From contig JADCFA010000029.1 in the NCBI GenBank assembly GCA_020249775.1, positions 1 through 64,000 on the forward strand: a DNA stretch of 64,000 nucleotides, read 5' to 3'. The DNA is from Roseomonas sp. (GTDB lineage: Bacteria > Pseudomonadota > Alphaproteobacteria > Acetobacterales > Acetobacteraceae). Position 1 is the first letter of the stretch; the number at the start of each line of letters is the position of its first letter. The notes below the pieces were generated by a model. That model did not search any database, was not told the DNA's origin, and was given only the letters and a program-made list of their open reading frames with translations. Below are positions 9,187 through 18,144 of the stretch, piece after piece. The translations under genes and the position numbers were made by a program.

Positions 9187-9390
9187 ATGCTCAGTCTTAA
9201 CGCTATCGCGTCCGTCTCCCAGGAAATCGTGGCTAATGCCGGGATCATTCAGGCGCGCTCGCCGGTTCAGCCGGTAGATGCTTTGCGCGGCAACCCGCCG
9301 GGCCAGAGCTCGCAGCGCTCTCTGGAAGCGGTCCCGCCGGAGCCGAACAAGCCCATGCCGCGCGGGTCCTTGCTCGACCTTCGGGTCTGA
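9187..9390 (+). CDS. Small hypothetical protein (67 aa)
   Basis: An open frame of 67 codons starting ATG (MLSLNAIASVSQEIV) with AGGTTAGGA just upstream as a plausible ribosome-binding site. It is rich in Pro, Arg and Ser and ends GSLLDLRV. I recognise no domain. Support for a real gene comes from its placement: an intrinsic terminator begins 5 bp after its stop, and no other gene on this strand needs that terminator. The frame can be extended upstream to an ATG at 9067, but the region before 9187 is AT-rich and looks like a promoter zone. Confidence 0.45.
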   Translation: MLSLNAIASVSQEIVANAGIIQARSPVQPVDALRGNPPGQSSQRSLEAVPPEPNKPMPRGSLLDLRV

Positions 9391-9394
9391 TCCC

Positions 9395-9413
9395 CTTTCT
9401 GCGGAAAGTTTTT
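9395..9413 (+). terminator. Intrinsic terminator after the 67-aa ORF
   Basis: CTTTC (9395-9399), loop TGCG, GAAAG (9404-9408), then five T residues (9409-9413). It is a short stem but has the correct U tract on the plus strand. Confidence 0.45.
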
Positions 9414-9435
9414 GTGATTTCTTTGGGTAGTGGCG

Positions 9436-10086
9436 TTATTTTCCGTTGAGCGTGGCCATTACGCCAGCCATGGCATCTCCAAACATCTGCGGCGTCAGCC
9501 GCCGCGTGGAAGTATTGTAACGGCTGACATGATAGGAATCAGCCAGGATCATCCCATCAGGTAGGCGATGCCGCGCGCCATGGGCAAAGGCAAAGCGCGA
9601 AGCCGGAATGCCCTTGGCCCGCAGCAGCGCATTATGGGCGACCACACCAAGCGCCAAGACCACGCGCAGGCCCGGCATGCCAGCAAGCTCTGCCTTCAGG
9701 AAGCCATTGCAGGCACGGATTTCGACTGGTAGGGGCAGGTTTTCCGGCGGCACGCAGCGCACCGCATTGGCGATGCGGCAGCCGGTGAGCTCCATCCCAT
9801 CCTTCGGGTCTTCGCCATAGGCGCCGCGGGCCAGGCCATGTTCCAGCAAGGTCGCGTAAAGTAGCTTGCCGGCATAATCCCCAGTAAAGGGGCGCCCGGT
9901 GCGATTGGCGCCGCGCACGCCGGGTGCCAGGCCCAAGACCAGTAATGGCGCCTCACGCGGCCCCCAGGATGGCACGGGCGCGTTATGCCAGCCCGGTTCC
10001 TTCGCCCGATTGGCGGCGCGATATTCGGCAAGCCTTGGGCAAAGCGGGCAATCGCGCCCGGGCGCTGATGGAGCCCCAGCGCTCAT
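9436..10086 (-). CDS. Family 5 (UDGb-type) uracil-DNA glycosylase
   Basis: A 216-aa base-excision repair enzyme that removes uracil, and in this family often hypoxanthine, from DNA. The N-terminus has CPLC as a cysteine pair. Motif A is GLAPGVRGANRTGRPFTGD near residues 52-70, which is diagnostic of family 5 because it lacks the catalytic Asp of family 1. Motif B is SYHVSRYNTSTRRLTP near the C-terminus; the canonical HPS triad is HVS here. Its ATG overlaps the stop of the NYN-domain gene by 4 bp, so the two are coupled. Confidence 0.9.
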   Translation of the reverse strand: MSAGAPSAPGRDCPLCPRLAEYRAANRAKEPGWHNAPVPSWGPREAPLLVLGLAPGVRGANRTGRPFTGDYAGKLLYATLLEHGLARGAYGEDPKDGMELTGCRIANAVRCVPPENLPLPVEIRACNGFLKAELAGMPGLRVVLALGVVAHNALLRAKGIPASRFAFAHGARHRLPDGMILADSYHVSRYNTSTRRLTPQMFGDAMAGVMATLNGK

Positions 10087-10745
10087 TCAGGCTCGATATC
10101 CGGCGCCTCGCCATAGGGGTCGGCCGGGGTAACGCGGCTTGGCCTTGGGCCATTGGCGGGCGGCGAAGCAGCAGGGCGTGGGCGGGCTTCGGCGGGGGCG
10201 CGGCGGGCGATCTCGGGCCCAATATCGGCCAACTCCAGGAAACCATCGGCCTGGCGGCGCAATTCATCGGCGATCATGGGCGGTTGGCTTTCCATGGTGG
10301 ATACCACCGTCACCTTCACCCCCTGGCGCTGCACCGCTTCCACCACGCGGCGGAAATCGCCATCGCCGGAAACCAGCACCGCATGATCCAGATGCGGCGC
10401 CAATTCCATCATATCCACCGCCAATTCGATATCCATATTGCCCTTGATCCGGCGCCGCCCGGTCGGGTCCGCCTGTTCCTTGGCCGGCTTGGTCACGACG
10501 CGCCACCCATTATAGGCCAGCCAATCGGTGAGCGGGCGCAGCGGGGAGTAATCCTCAGTCTCAATCAGGGCGGTGTAGTAGCAGGCGCGTACCAGATAGG
10601 TGGAGCCGCCGAAAAACCGCAGCATGGCGGCGAAATCAACTTCGAACCCCAGGGCCCTTGTGGCGTAGTAGAGATTGGCGCCATCAACGAAAAGACCAAC
10701 ACGTTCCAAGCCAGCCTGGCGCCGAGCAATATGAGCAGACATCAA
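10083..10745 (-). CDS. NYN domain (LabA/DUF88 family) protein
   Basis: A 220-aa protein of the PIN-like NYN superfamily. The first strand FVDGANLYY holds the conserved Asp and Asn; GNMDIELAVDMM and LVSGDGDFRRVVEAV hold the other conserved acidic residues. NYN proteins are predicted or shown to be metal-dependent ribonucleases; LabA-type members affect gene expression. The C-terminal 40 residues are Pro/Ala-rich and likely disordered. The gene precedes and is coupled to the uracil-DNA glycosylase gene. Two adjacent ATG codons are possible starts. Confidence 0.88.
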   Translation of the reverse strand: MMSAHIARRQAGLERVGLFVDGANLYYATRALGFEVDFAAMLRFFGGSTYLVRACYYTALIETEDYSPLRPLTDWLAYNGWRVVTKPAKEQADPTGRRRIKGNMDIELAVDMMELAPHLDHAVLVSGDGDFRRVVEAVQRQGVKVTVVSTMESQPPMIADELRRQADGFLELADIGPEIARRAPAEARPRPAASPPANGPRPSRVTPADPYGEAPDIEPE

Positions 10746-10816
10746 ATGATCCCCAAAGGTTTGAAACGAGCGTTCAAATACGATGAGCGTTTTTACACCA
10801 AACAGCCCAACCTGTC

Positions 10817-11323
10817 ATGTCCAGCATCCTGATCGCCATTGGCGCCAATCTGCCGGCTGGTGATTGCGCGCCGCCGCTGGAAGGCTGCAAGGCAGCGCTG
10901 GCGGCGCTGGCTGCCCTGCCGGGGCTCAGCCTGGTGGCAGCCTCCCGCTGGTGGGAAAGCGCGCCGCTCCCGCCCAGCCCGAATTCCCCGCGCTATATCA
11001 ATGGCGTGGCCTTGCTGGAAGGCGCGGCGGAGCCGGCCGCACTACTGGCCGCCCTGCAAGCGATTGAAAACGCCGCCGGGCGCACCCGGCCCTATCCCAA
11101 TGCGCCGCGCGTCCTGGACCTTGATATCATTGACTTGGCTGGGCTGGTCCGCGATGCGCCGGACCCGGTGCTGCCCCACCCGCGCGCCCATCTGCGCGGC
11201 TTTGTTTTATATCCCCTGGCCGAGGTCACGCCGGATTGGGTGCATCCGCGCCTGAAGCAGCCTGTTTCGGCGCTGATCGCTGCCCTGCCGGCGCAGGATT
11301 TGCGGCCCCTCCCCCCCAGCTGA
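10817..11323 (+). CDS. folK: 2-amino-4-hydroxy-6-hydroxymethyldihydropteridine pyrophosphokinase (HPPK)
   Basis: HPPK transfers pyrophosphate from ATP to 6-hydroxymethyl-7,8-dihydropterin in folate synthesis. The 168-aa protein begins ILIAIGANLP, the family's first strand, and contains PRVLDLDIIDL, the acidic Mg/ATP-binding signature, and LPHPRAHLRGFVLYPLAE. It sits alone ahead of rpoZ, without folB or folP beside it. The start ATG at 10817 directly precedes the first conserved strand. Confidence 0.95.
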   Translation: MSSILIAIGANLPAGDCAPPLEGCKAALAALAALPGLSLVAASRWWESAPLPPSPNSPRYINGVALLEGAAEPAALLAALQAIENAAGRTRPYPNAPRVLDLDIIDLAGLVRDAPDPVLPHPRAHLRGFVLYPLAEVTPDWVHPRLKQPVSALIAALPAQDLRPLPPS

Positions 11324-11344
11324 AGCCTCAGGCGCTTGAAATCC

Positions 11345-11373
11345 TTGCAAAGCGGCGCCAGGGCGACTATTTG
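11345..11373 (+). promoter_or_regulatory. Candidate sigma-70-type promoter for rpoZ-rsh
   Basis: TTGCAA (11345-11350) and TATTTG (11368-11373) are separated by 17 bp, about 65 bp ahead of the rpoZ start. The leader between it and rpoZ also contains the 12-bp palindrome CCGGGCGCCCGG. Assigned by consensus only. Confidence 0.35.
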
Positions 11374-11440
11374 AACTCAAGAACCGGTCCAGCCGGGCGC
11401 CCGGCCCCCGCCGCGCGCCCCTTTTGTCTTTGGAGCCCTC

Positions 11441-11833
11441 ATGGCGCGCGTTACCGTTGAAGACTGCATCGAAAAAATCCCGAACCGCTTTGAACTTGTG
11501 CTGATGGCCGCGCAGCGTGCGCGCAATATCAGCCGGGGTGAGCAGATCGCGGTGGAGCGCGACAATGACAAGAACCCGGTCGTGGCGCTGCGCGAAATCG
11601 CCGAGGAAAAAGCCGATCTTCCGGCGCTGGAAGCGGATTTGATCAAGTCCTTGCAGCGTGCGCCGGAACCGGAGCCCGCCGAGGAAGAAGTAATTGACCT
11701 GATCGCAACCGACGAAAACATCTTCGGCATCATGGATGTGCAGGAAGAAGCCCTGCCCGAGGCCGGCGCCGAAGACATGGCGCCCGATGATCTGGAAGCC
11801 GCCATCGCCGCTGAGCTTGGCGGCAAGCGATAG
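11441..11833 (+). CDS. rpoZ: DNA-directed RNA polymerase subunit omega
   Basis: A 130-aa omega subunit, which helps assemble RNA polymerase by holding beta-prime. The conserved N-terminal part is [27 protein letters not shown] followed in the usual way by the ISRG segment and NPVVALREI. The C-terminal 50 residues are strongly acidic, common in alphaproteobacterial omega proteins. It lies 8 bp ahead of the (p)ppGpp synthetase/hydrolase gene, the classical rpoZ-spoT pairing. Confidence 0.97.
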   Translation: MARVTVEDCIEKIPNRFELVLMAAQRARNISRGEQIAVERDNDKNPVVALREIAEEKADLPALEADLIKSLQRAPEPEPAEEEVIDLIATDENIFGIMDVQEEALPEAGAEDMAPDDLEAAIAAELGGKR

Positions 11834-11841
11834 GAAGGCCG

Positions 11842-14121
11842 ATGGGGCGAAGCATCACCACCTGCTTCCCCCTGGATTTTCCCCGCGCGCCTGAAGGTCT
11901 GGCCGCGGGGCGCGCCCTTTCGCCCGGCGCTGAGCTTGCGTCCCATGTTCTTGCTTACGATCCGCGAGCCGATGCGGCGCTGATTACAACCGCCTATGAT
12001 GTCGCGGCGGACGCCCATGCGCCGCAAAAGCGCGATGATGGGCAGCCCTACATTGTTCATCCCTTGGCGGTGGCCGAAATCCTGGCCGGCTACCGGCTGG
12101 ATACCGGTTCCATCATCACCGCTTTGTTGCATGACACGGTTGAGGATACCGCGCTCAAGCTTGGCGATATTGAAACCCGCTTCGGCAAGGAAGTGGCGCG
12201 GCTGGTGGATGGTGTCACCAAGCTGACGCGGCTTGAACTGCAATCCGAACGCACCAAGCAGGCCGAGAATTTCCGCAAGCTTGTGCTGGCGATGAGCGAG
12301 GATATCCGCGTGCTGCTGATCAAGCTCGCGGATCGGCTGCATAATATGCGCACCATTGCGGGCATGCCACAGCCGGAACGCCGCCGCAAACAGGCACGCG
12401 AAACGCTGGAAATTTATGCCCCATTGGCCGAGCGCATCGGCATGGATGCGCTGAAGACCGAGCTGGAAACCCTTTCCTTCCGCGAAATGAATGCGGAAGC
12501 CTGGCAGACCATCGCCGCGCGCCTGACCTATCTGCGCGGCCAGGGTGCCGATCTGATCGCGGAGATCGAGGCTGATCTGCGCCGCGTTTTGGCCGATGCA
12601 GGTGTGACGGTGGTGGATATTCAGGGGCGGGAAAAATCGCCCTATTCCATCTGGCTCAAAATGCAGAAGAAGAATGTCGCCTTTGAGCAATTATCCGACA
12701 TCATGGCCTTTCGCATCATCGTGCCGGAAAAGGGTGATTGCTACGCGGCGCTTGGCGCCATTCATTCCGCCTATCGCGTGGTGCCGGGGCGCTTCAAGGA
12801 TTGGATTTCAACGCCAAAGACCAATGGCTATCAAAGCCTGCATACGGGCGTGACGGTGCCGGAACGGCGCAATGCCAAGATCGAAGTGCAAATCCGCACC
12901 AAGGAAATGCATGATATCGCGGAAAATGGCGTCGCCGCGCATTGGAGCTATAAGCAAGGCCCTGGTTCTTCGCGCGATCAGAAGCGCTATCCCTGGGTGC
13001 GCGACCTTTTGGAAATTCTGGAAAATGCGTCTGAGCCTCAGGAATTTCTGGAACATACCAAGCTTGAACTGCATCGTGACCGGGTTTTCTGCTTCACGCC
13101 CAAGGGTGATCTGATCGAATTGCCCCGTGGTGCCACGCCCGTTGACTTCGCCTATGAAGTGCATAGCCAGGTGGGCGACAGCACGGTTGGCGCCAAGGTG
13201 AATGGCAAGATTGTGCCGCTGCGCCATGTGCTGGAAAATGGCGATCAGGTGGAAATCATCACCGCGCGCGGCGGCACGCCCAATCCGGGGTGGGAGCGTT
13301 TTGTCGTTACTGGCAAGGCGCGCGCGCGCATCCGCCGTGTCACGCATGCGCGCCAGCGCGCCGAACAGCGCGAAGAAGGCCGCAGCGCCATCGCCAAGGC
13401 GTTCCGCGCCGCTGGCCTCGATTTTTCGGAAAAACTTACCGAACCCGCGGTGAAGGCGCTGAAGCAGGCGGATTTTGAGGCGATGTGCATCGCGGTTGCG
13501 ACCAGCAACCTATCACCGCGCGATGTGCTGAATGCCGCGGTGCCGGAATTGCGCGCCGCTGCCAGGGGCGCGGACCCGCTACCACTGGCAAGGCCAAGGG
13601 GGCGGCTTGGCGCTGGGCCAACGCTGATGCCGGGCAAGGCGGAACGCCAATCATCGGCCAAGCGCGATGCGGCGCTTGGGGTGCGCGGCCTGGTGACGGG
13701 CATGGCCGTCAGCTTCGCCGGCTGCTGCCACCCGCTGCCCGGGGATCGCATTCTTGGCATTGTCACGACCGGGCGCGGGGTCACGATCCATCGGCAGGAT
13801 TGCCATGGCTTGCAGGCTTTCGCGGCAACGCCGGAACGCTTCATTGATGTGGATTGGGACTATGATGGCGCGACCAAGGGCACCCATGTCGCGCGGGTGG
13901 AGCTGGTGGCCGAAAACCGCCCGGATGCGCTGGCGGGGGTGACCACCGCCATCGCCCGGCAGGAAGGGGCGGTGAATTCGCTGCGCATCACCAACCGGGC
14001 CGAGGATTGGTGCGAAGTGCTGGTGGATGTGGAAGTGCGCGATATTTCCCACCTGACGGCGGTGCTGGCGGCGCTGCGCGCCTGCCCCGGCATTACTCAG
14101 GTGGAACGCGGCAAGGGATAG
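11842..14121 (+). CDS. Bifunctional (p)ppGpp synthetase/hydrolase (RSH family)
   Basis: A 759-aa Rel/Spo homologue that makes and degrades (p)ppGpp in the stringent response. Domains in order: HD hydrolase with His73 and His97-Asp98 (LLHDTVEDT, intact), synthetase near 250-370 with [16 protein letters not shown] and [13 protein letters not shown] near 405-470 ([14 protein letters not shown]), a Cys-rich zinc-finger/helical part ([11 protein letters not shown], then IHRQDCHG), and a C-terminal ACT domain. The intact HD motif predicts hydrolase activity, as expected for a single alphaproteobacterial RSH. It is often named spoT, relA or rsh. It is downstream of rpoZ and 8 bp before acpS. Confidence 0.97.
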   Translation: MGRSITTCFPLDFPRAPEGLAAGRALSPGAELASHVLAYDPRADAALITTAYDVAADAHAPQKRDDGQPYIVHPLAVAEILAGYRLDTGSIITALLHDTVEDTALKLGDIETRFGKEVARLVDGVTKLTRLELQSERTKQAENFRKLVLAMSEDIRVLLIKLADRLHNMRTIAGMPQPERRRKQARETLEIYAPLAERIGMDALKTELETLSFREMNAEAWQTIAARLTYLRGQGADLIAEIEADLRRVLADAGVTVVDIQGREKSPYSIWLKMQKKNVAFEQLSDIMAFRIIVPEKGDCYAALGAIHSAYRVVPGRFKDWISTPKTNGYQSLHTGVTVPERRNAKIEVQIRTKEMHDIAENGVAAHWSYKQGPGSSRDQKRYPWVRDLLEILENASEPQEFLEHTKLELHRDRVFCFTPKGDLIELPRGATPVDFAYEVHSQVGDSTVGAKVNGKIVPLRHVLENGDQVEIITARGGTPNPGWERFVVTGKARARIRRVTHARQRAEQREEGRSAIAKAFRAAGLDFSEKLTEPAVKALKQADFEAMCIAVATSNLSPRDVLNAAVPELRAAARGADPLPLARPRGRLGAGPTLMPGKAERQSSAKRDAALGVRGLVTGMAVSFAGCCHPLPGDRILGIVTTGRGVTIHRQDCHGLQAFAATPERFIDVDWDYDGATKGTHVARVELVAENRPDALAGVTTAIARQEGAVNSLRITNRAEDWCEVLVDVEVRDISHLTAVLAALRACPGITQVERGKG

Positions 14122-14129
14122 GCCAGCGC

Positions 14130-14537
14130 ATGATCATCGGCATTGGTTCTGATATTCTGGATATCCGGCGCATTGAACGCACCATTGAACGCCATGGGGA
14201 CCGCTTTCTGGAGCGTATCTTCACCACGGCCGAGCGCGCCAAGGCGGAAAAGCGCACCGAACGCATCCGCGCCGCCACCTATGCCAAGCGTTTTGCGGCG
14301 AAGGAAGCCGCTTCCAAGGCGCTTGGGACCGGGTTTCGCGCGGGCGTCTTTTGGCGCGATCTGGGGGTGGTGAATCTGCGCTCCGGCCAACCCACGCTGC
14401 GCCTCACGGGCGGCGCGGCGGAACGGCTAAAGGCCATTACGCCGGCCGGCCATGGCGCGGTGATCGCGCTCACCATGACCGATGAATTTCCCTATGCCCA
14501 GGCAACGGTGGTGATCACCGCCGTGCCGCTTCCTTGA
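14130..14537 (+). CDS. acpS: Holo-[acyl-carrier-protein] synthase
   Basis: AcpS attaches 4'-phosphopantetheine from CoA to acyl carrier protein. The protein is 135 aa; [15 protein letters not shown] carries the Mg-binding Asp and [13 protein letters not shown] carries the catalytic Glu, both intact. The start at 14130 was chosen at the first conserved strand; the open frame extends upstream into the RSH gene only as overlap. In many alphaproteobacteria pdxJ lies between the RSH gene and acpS; here it does not. Confidence 0.96.
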   Translation: MIIGIGSDILDIRRIERTIERHGDRFLERIFTTAERAKAEKRTERIRAATYAKRFAAKEAASKALGTGFRAGVFWRDLGVVNLRSGQPTLRLTGGAAERLKAITPAGHGAVIALTMTDEFPYAQATVVITAVPLP

Positions 14538-14627
14538 CAGGGCGCGCTACCCCGCTATGCCCTGGTCTGCCTTGGCATTTGCGCCAAGGTCCTATGCCGC
14601 CGGCTGGGCGACATTCTTGGAAGTGAC

Positions 14628-15380
14628 ATGGCCTCGAAAAAATCCGGCGGCTGGCTGGAAAGCATCAAAACCATTGTCTATGCCGCCGCGATCGCGATTG
14701 GCATTCGCACTGTCGCGTTTGAGCCCTTCAATATCCCATCCGGTTCCATGATCCCCTCATTGCAGGTCGGGGATTATCTTTTTGTCTCTAAATACTCCTA
14801 TGGCTATTCGCGCCATTCCATGCCCTTCAGCCCACCGCTTTTTGATGGGCGGATTTTCGGGTCCATGCCGAAGCGCGGTGATGTCGCGGTATTCAAGCTG
14901 CCGCGTGATGGCAGCACGGATTACATCAAGCGCATTATCGGCCTGCCTGGGGATCGCGTGCAGATGCGCGGCGGTATCTTGCATTTGAATGGCGCGCCGG
15001 TGCGGCGCGAATTGCTTGGCCCCTATACGGTGGAAGGCGATGGGCCGCGCATCACGGTGCGGCGCTTCCGCGAATTCCTGCCCGCGATTAATGGCGCGCC
15101 AGGTGTGGCGCATGACATTCTGGAAGCATCCGATGATGCGCCCTTGGACAATACGCCGGAATTCCGCGTGCCGCCCGGGCATGTTTTCGCCATGGGCGAT
15201 AACCGCGACAATAGCCTTGATAGCCGCGCCATGAATGCCGTTGGCTTCATTCCGATTGAAAACCTAGTCGGGCGCGCGGAGATCATTTTCTTTTCCGTGG
15301 ATGGGTCAGCCGCCTGGTGGCAGGTGTGGAATTGGCCCTTTGCCATTCGCTGGTCTCGGCTTTTCAGCGCTGTCAGATGA
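14628..15380 (+). CDS. lepB: Signal peptidase I
   Basis: A 250-aa inner-membrane serine protease that cleaves signal peptides from exported proteins. One N-terminal membrane segment (about residues 15-31) is followed by box B FNIPSGSMIPSLQVGDY with the catalytic Ser40, and box D with the catalytic Lys101 in TDYIKRIIGLPGD. Box E is MGDNRDNSLDSR. All catalytic residues are present. It is followed after 16 bp by rnc, the standard lepB-rnc-era order. Confidence 0.97.
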   Translation: MASKKSGGWLESIKTIVYAAAIAIGIRTVAFEPFNIPSGSMIPSLQVGDYLFVSKYSYGYSRHSMPFSPPLFDGRIFGSMPKRGDVAVFKLPRDGSTDYIKRIIGLPGDRVQMRGGILHLNGAPVRRELLGPYTVEGDGPRITVRRFREFLPAINGAPGVAHDILEASDDAPLDNTPEFRVPPGHVFAMGDNRDNSLDSRAMNAVGFIPIENLVGRAEIIFFSVDGSAAWWQVWNWPFAIRWSRLFSAVR

Positions 15381-15396
15381 TACGCTTTTGTGATCA

Positions 15397-16068
15397 ATGA
15401 GCGCGGAACTGCAAGCACGGTTAGGCCATCATTTTGCCAGACCGGAATTGCTGACGCGCGCATTGACCCATAGCACCGATGCGGAAAGCCGCGGTGAGGG
15501 CTTGCTTTCCAATGAACGTTTGGAATTTGTCGGTGACCGCGTGCTGGGGCTTTGCATCGCGGAATGGCTAGCCGAACGTTTCCCGGATGAGCGTGAGGGC
15601 GATTTGGCGAAGCGGCTTTCCGTGCTGGTCGCGGCTGATACGCTTTGTGGGATTGCCGAAGAACTCAGGCTTGGCGATGATTTGCGCATGCCCGCGCGCT
15701 ACCGCGCCACTGGGCTGATGGGGCCGCGCAATCTGCTTTCCGATGCCTTTGAAGCGGTGCTGGGCGCGATTTATTTGGATGGTGGCATCGCCCCCGCACG
15801 CGCCTTGGTCCGGCGCTGCTTTGCCGGGCTGATTGAGGCGGATTTGCGCCCACCGACCTCGGCCAAAAATCGTTTGCAGGAATGGACCCTGGGTCGAGGC
15901 TTGGGCCTGCCGGTTTATGGGCTGGTGCAATCAAGCGGCCCCGCCCATGCGCCGCGCTTTGTGGTGAATGTGCTGGCGGCGGGACGCGAAGCGCAGGGTG
16001 AGGGCAATAGCAAACGCGCCGCCGAACAGGCCGCCGCGGAAGCCTGGCTGAAGGGTTTGGAAGCATGA
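15397..16068 (+). CDS. rnc: Ribonuclease III
   Basis: RNase III cleaves double-stranded RNA in rRNA maturation and mRNA turnover. The 223-aa protein has the signature NERLEFVGDRVLGL with the Glu and Asp of the active site, the second acidic cluster DAFEAVLGAIYLDGG, and a C-terminal dsRNA-binding domain from about residue 155 (SAKNRLQEW ... NSKRAAEQAAAEAWL). The stop overlaps the era start by 4 bp (ATGA), coupling translation. Confidence 0.97.
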   Translation: MSAELQARLGHHFARPELLTRALTHSTDAESRGEGLLSNERLEFVGDRVLGLCIAEWLAERFPDEREGDLAKRLSVLVAADTLCGIAEELRLGDDLRMPARYRATGLMGPRNLLSDAFEAVLGAIYLDGGIAPARALVRRCFAGLIEADLRPPTSAKNRLQEWTLGRGLGLPVYGLVQSSGPAHAPRFVVNVLAAGREAQGEGNSKRAAEQAAAEAWLKGLEA

Positions 16069-16958
16069 ATACGCGGTGCGGGCTGATTGCCATTCTGGGC
16101 GCGCCCAATGCCGGCAAATCCACGCTGGTGAATAGGCTTGCCGGCAGCAAGGTGACGATTGTCTCACCCAAGCCACAGACAACGCGGTTTCGCGTGCGCG
16201 CCGTGGTGATGCGCGGGGAAAGCCAATTGGTGTTGGTGGACACGCCTGGCATTTTCACGCCCCGCCGGCGGCTGGATCGCGCCATGGTCGCCGCCGCCTG
16301 GGGTGGCGCGCAGGATGCCGATATTTCGCTGCTGATTGTGGATGCGCGCGCCGGTCTGACCGAAGCCTTGCGCGGCATCATCGAAAAACTCGGCAAGACA
16401 CGCCGGCCGATTTGGCTGGTACTGAACAAGACCGATCTGATCCCGCGTGAGCAATTGCTGCCACTGACCGCGGAATTGCATAAGCTGCTAGCCTTTGCGG
16501 AGACCTTCATGATCTCCGCCGAAAAAGGCGAAGGGCTTGATCTGTTGCTGGATAAGCTGGCGGGTGCAGTGCCGCCGGGCCCTTATCTTTTCCCGGAAGA
16601 TGATCTGACCGATTTGCCGAACCGCATGCTGGCGGCCGAGATCGTGCGCGAACAAATCCTGCGCCAGACGCATCAGGAAGTGCCGCATCATGCCTCGGTC
16701 GAGACCGAAGCCTGGACGGAAAAGCCCGATGGATCGGTGCGCATTGATTGCACGATCTATATCGCGCGCGCCTCACAAAAGGCGATCCTGATTGGCGATA
16801 AGGGCAGCCGCATTCGGGAGATTGGGCGCCTCGCGCGGCTGGAATTGACCAAGCTGCTCGAACGCCCGGTGCATCTTTTCCTGAATGTGAAGGAAAAGCC
16901 CGATTGGGATGAAACCGCCGCACGCATCCGCGCCATCGGGCTTGAGGATGCTGGTTAG
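16065..16958 (+). CDS. era: GTPase Era
   Basis: Era is an essential GTPase that helps 30S ribosomal subunit maturation by binding 16S rRNA. The 297-aa protein has the P-loop GAPNAGKST at residues 12-20, the switch region PQTTRFRVR, DTPGIF (G3) and NKTD (G4). A C-terminal KH domain follows from about 205 (ILIGDKGSRIREIGRLAR). It overlaps rnc by 4 bp and precedes recO by 12 bp. Confidence 0.97.
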   Translation: MNTRCGLIAILGAPNAGKSTLVNRLAGSKVTIVSPKPQTTRFRVRAVVMRGESQLVLVDTPGIFTPRRRLDRAMVAAAWGGAQDADISLLIVDARAGLTEALRGIIEKLGKTRRPIWLVLNKTDLIPREQLLPLTAELHKLLAFAETFMISAEKGEGLDLLLDKLAGAVPPGPYLFPEDDLTDLPNRMLAAEIVREQILRQTHQEVPHHASVETEAWTEKPDGSVRIDCTIYIARASQKAILIGDKGSRIREIGRLARLELTKLLERPVHLFLNVKEKPDWDETAARIRAIGLEDAG

Positions 16959-16970
16959 GCTGCGTTTGCC

Positions 16971-17711
16971 ATGAGTGTTGAATGGCAGGCCCCGGCGGTG
17001 GTGCTTGATCTTCGCCCACATGGTGAAGGCGGCGCGGTGGTGACGGTATTGACCGAAGCGCATGGCCGCCATGCGGGCTTGGTGAAGGGTGGCGGTTCTC
17101 GTGCCCAGGCGGGGCTGTGGCTGCCGGGCAATTTGATCGAGGCGCGCTGGGTGGCGCGGCTTTCCGATCAATTGGGGAGTCTCAGTGCTGAATTGGTTCA
17201 TCCGGCTGCGGCCCTTGCCATGGATGAACCCTTGGCCTTGGCGCTTTTATCTTCCGCCTGCGCCATCGCCGCCGATGCCCTGCCGGAACGCGAAGCCCAT
17301 CCGCGCGCCTTTGCCGGGCTGGTTTCCCTGATTGGCCATTTGGCCGGCGGCGCTGAGGGCGTGGTCGCGGATTATGTGCGCTTTGAAGCGCTGATCCTGG
17401 CCGAGCTTGGCTATGGGCTGGATTTGACACGCTGCGCTGTGACCGGGGTGCATGAGGGGCTGACCCATGTCTCACCCCGCACGGGCCGCGCGGTCAGCGC
17501 GGGCGCGGCGGCGCCTTATTTGGACAAGCTTTTGCCCCTGCCCGCCTTCATGCGCGATGCGGAAAGCCTGGGGGAGGCAGCATCCTGGGCGGCGGGGTTG
17601 AAGCTGACGGGACATTTCCTGGAACGCGATGCCTTCGGCGCGCGCCACCGCCCCTTGCCCGAAGCGCGCTTCAGATTAGTGGAGAGAATCGCGTCATTAA
17701 TCGCCGATTGA
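16971..17711 (+). CDS. recO: DNA repair protein RecO
   Basis: RecO loads RecA onto SSB-coated single-stranded DNA in the RecFOR pathway. The 246-aa protein begins with an OB-fold (EWQAPAVVLDLRPHGEGGAVVTVLT kept in typical RecO order) and continues with an all-helical domain and the zinc-region remnant RCAVTG; few Cys are kept, as usual in alphaproteobacteria. It overlaps a converging minus-strand gene by about 40 bp at its 3' end. Confidence 0.92.
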   Translation: MSVEWQAPAVVLDLRPHGEGGAVVTVLTEAHGRHAGLVKGGGSRAQAGLWLPGNLIEARWVARLSDQLGSLSAELVHPAAALAMDEPLALALLSSACAIAADALPEREAHPRAFAGLVSLIGHLAGGAEGVVADYVRFEALILAELGYGLDLTRCAVTGVHEGLTHVSPRTGRAVSAGAAAPYLDKLLPLPAFMRDAESLGEAASWAAGLKLTGHFLERDAFGARHRPLPEARFRLVERIASLIAD

Positions 17712-18042
17712 CCCGGTAATGCATGACTCCGGTCTGCCCACCCATGGCGGCTTCGCAAATTTCGTGAAACTCATCGGGCAGGGAATGCAGCCTTTCGGGA
17801 TCAAGCCGTGCGCCGATTTGCGTCGCGACATGATGCCAACCAAGCCGACGCAGCGTCATCTCTGCCTTTCGCGCCGCCACCGCCGCAGAACCGGCCAGGG
17901 CAAACACCAGAAAGCAGCGGAATTCACCGCGCGGGGCAAGCGTGGCCGGGCCGGCAATACCCTCAGCCCAGGTTACCCAGACCGCGGGCGCCGGCTGCGG
18001 CATGTAATCCTGTCCAATAGGCGCGATGGCAAGGTTCAGCAT
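17671..18042 (-). CDS. Hypothetical protein (123 aa)
   Basis: An open frame that converges on and overlaps the last 40 bp of recO. The protein LNLAIAPIGQDYMPQPAPAVWV... has a mixed alpha/beta composition, no signal peptide and no domain I recognise. Its middle part (FLVFALAGSAAVAARKAEMTL) could be a helix. The gene is divergent from parC. It is kept because codon choice and length look protein-like and no competing frame exists over most of it. Confidence 0.5.
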   Translation of the reverse strand: MLNLAIAPIGQDYMPQPAPAVWVTWAEGIAGPATLAPRGEFRCFLVFALAGSAAVAARKAEMTLRRLGWHHVATQIGARLDPERLHSLPDEFHEICEAAMGGQTGVMHYRVNRRLMTRFSPLI

Positions 18043-18144
18043 GGGTGAAAGAATACGGCAAGAATGCTTTACGAAGTCTTGAAGCCTTTGCAGCGCGCTT
18101 GGCGCGGGGTTAGACGGGTAAATGAATAAGGATGCGATTCGCCC

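Noticed and set aside
11377-12690. A 437-codon minus-strand open frame
   Set aside because: It is antisense to rpoZ and the RSH gene, both unmistakable.
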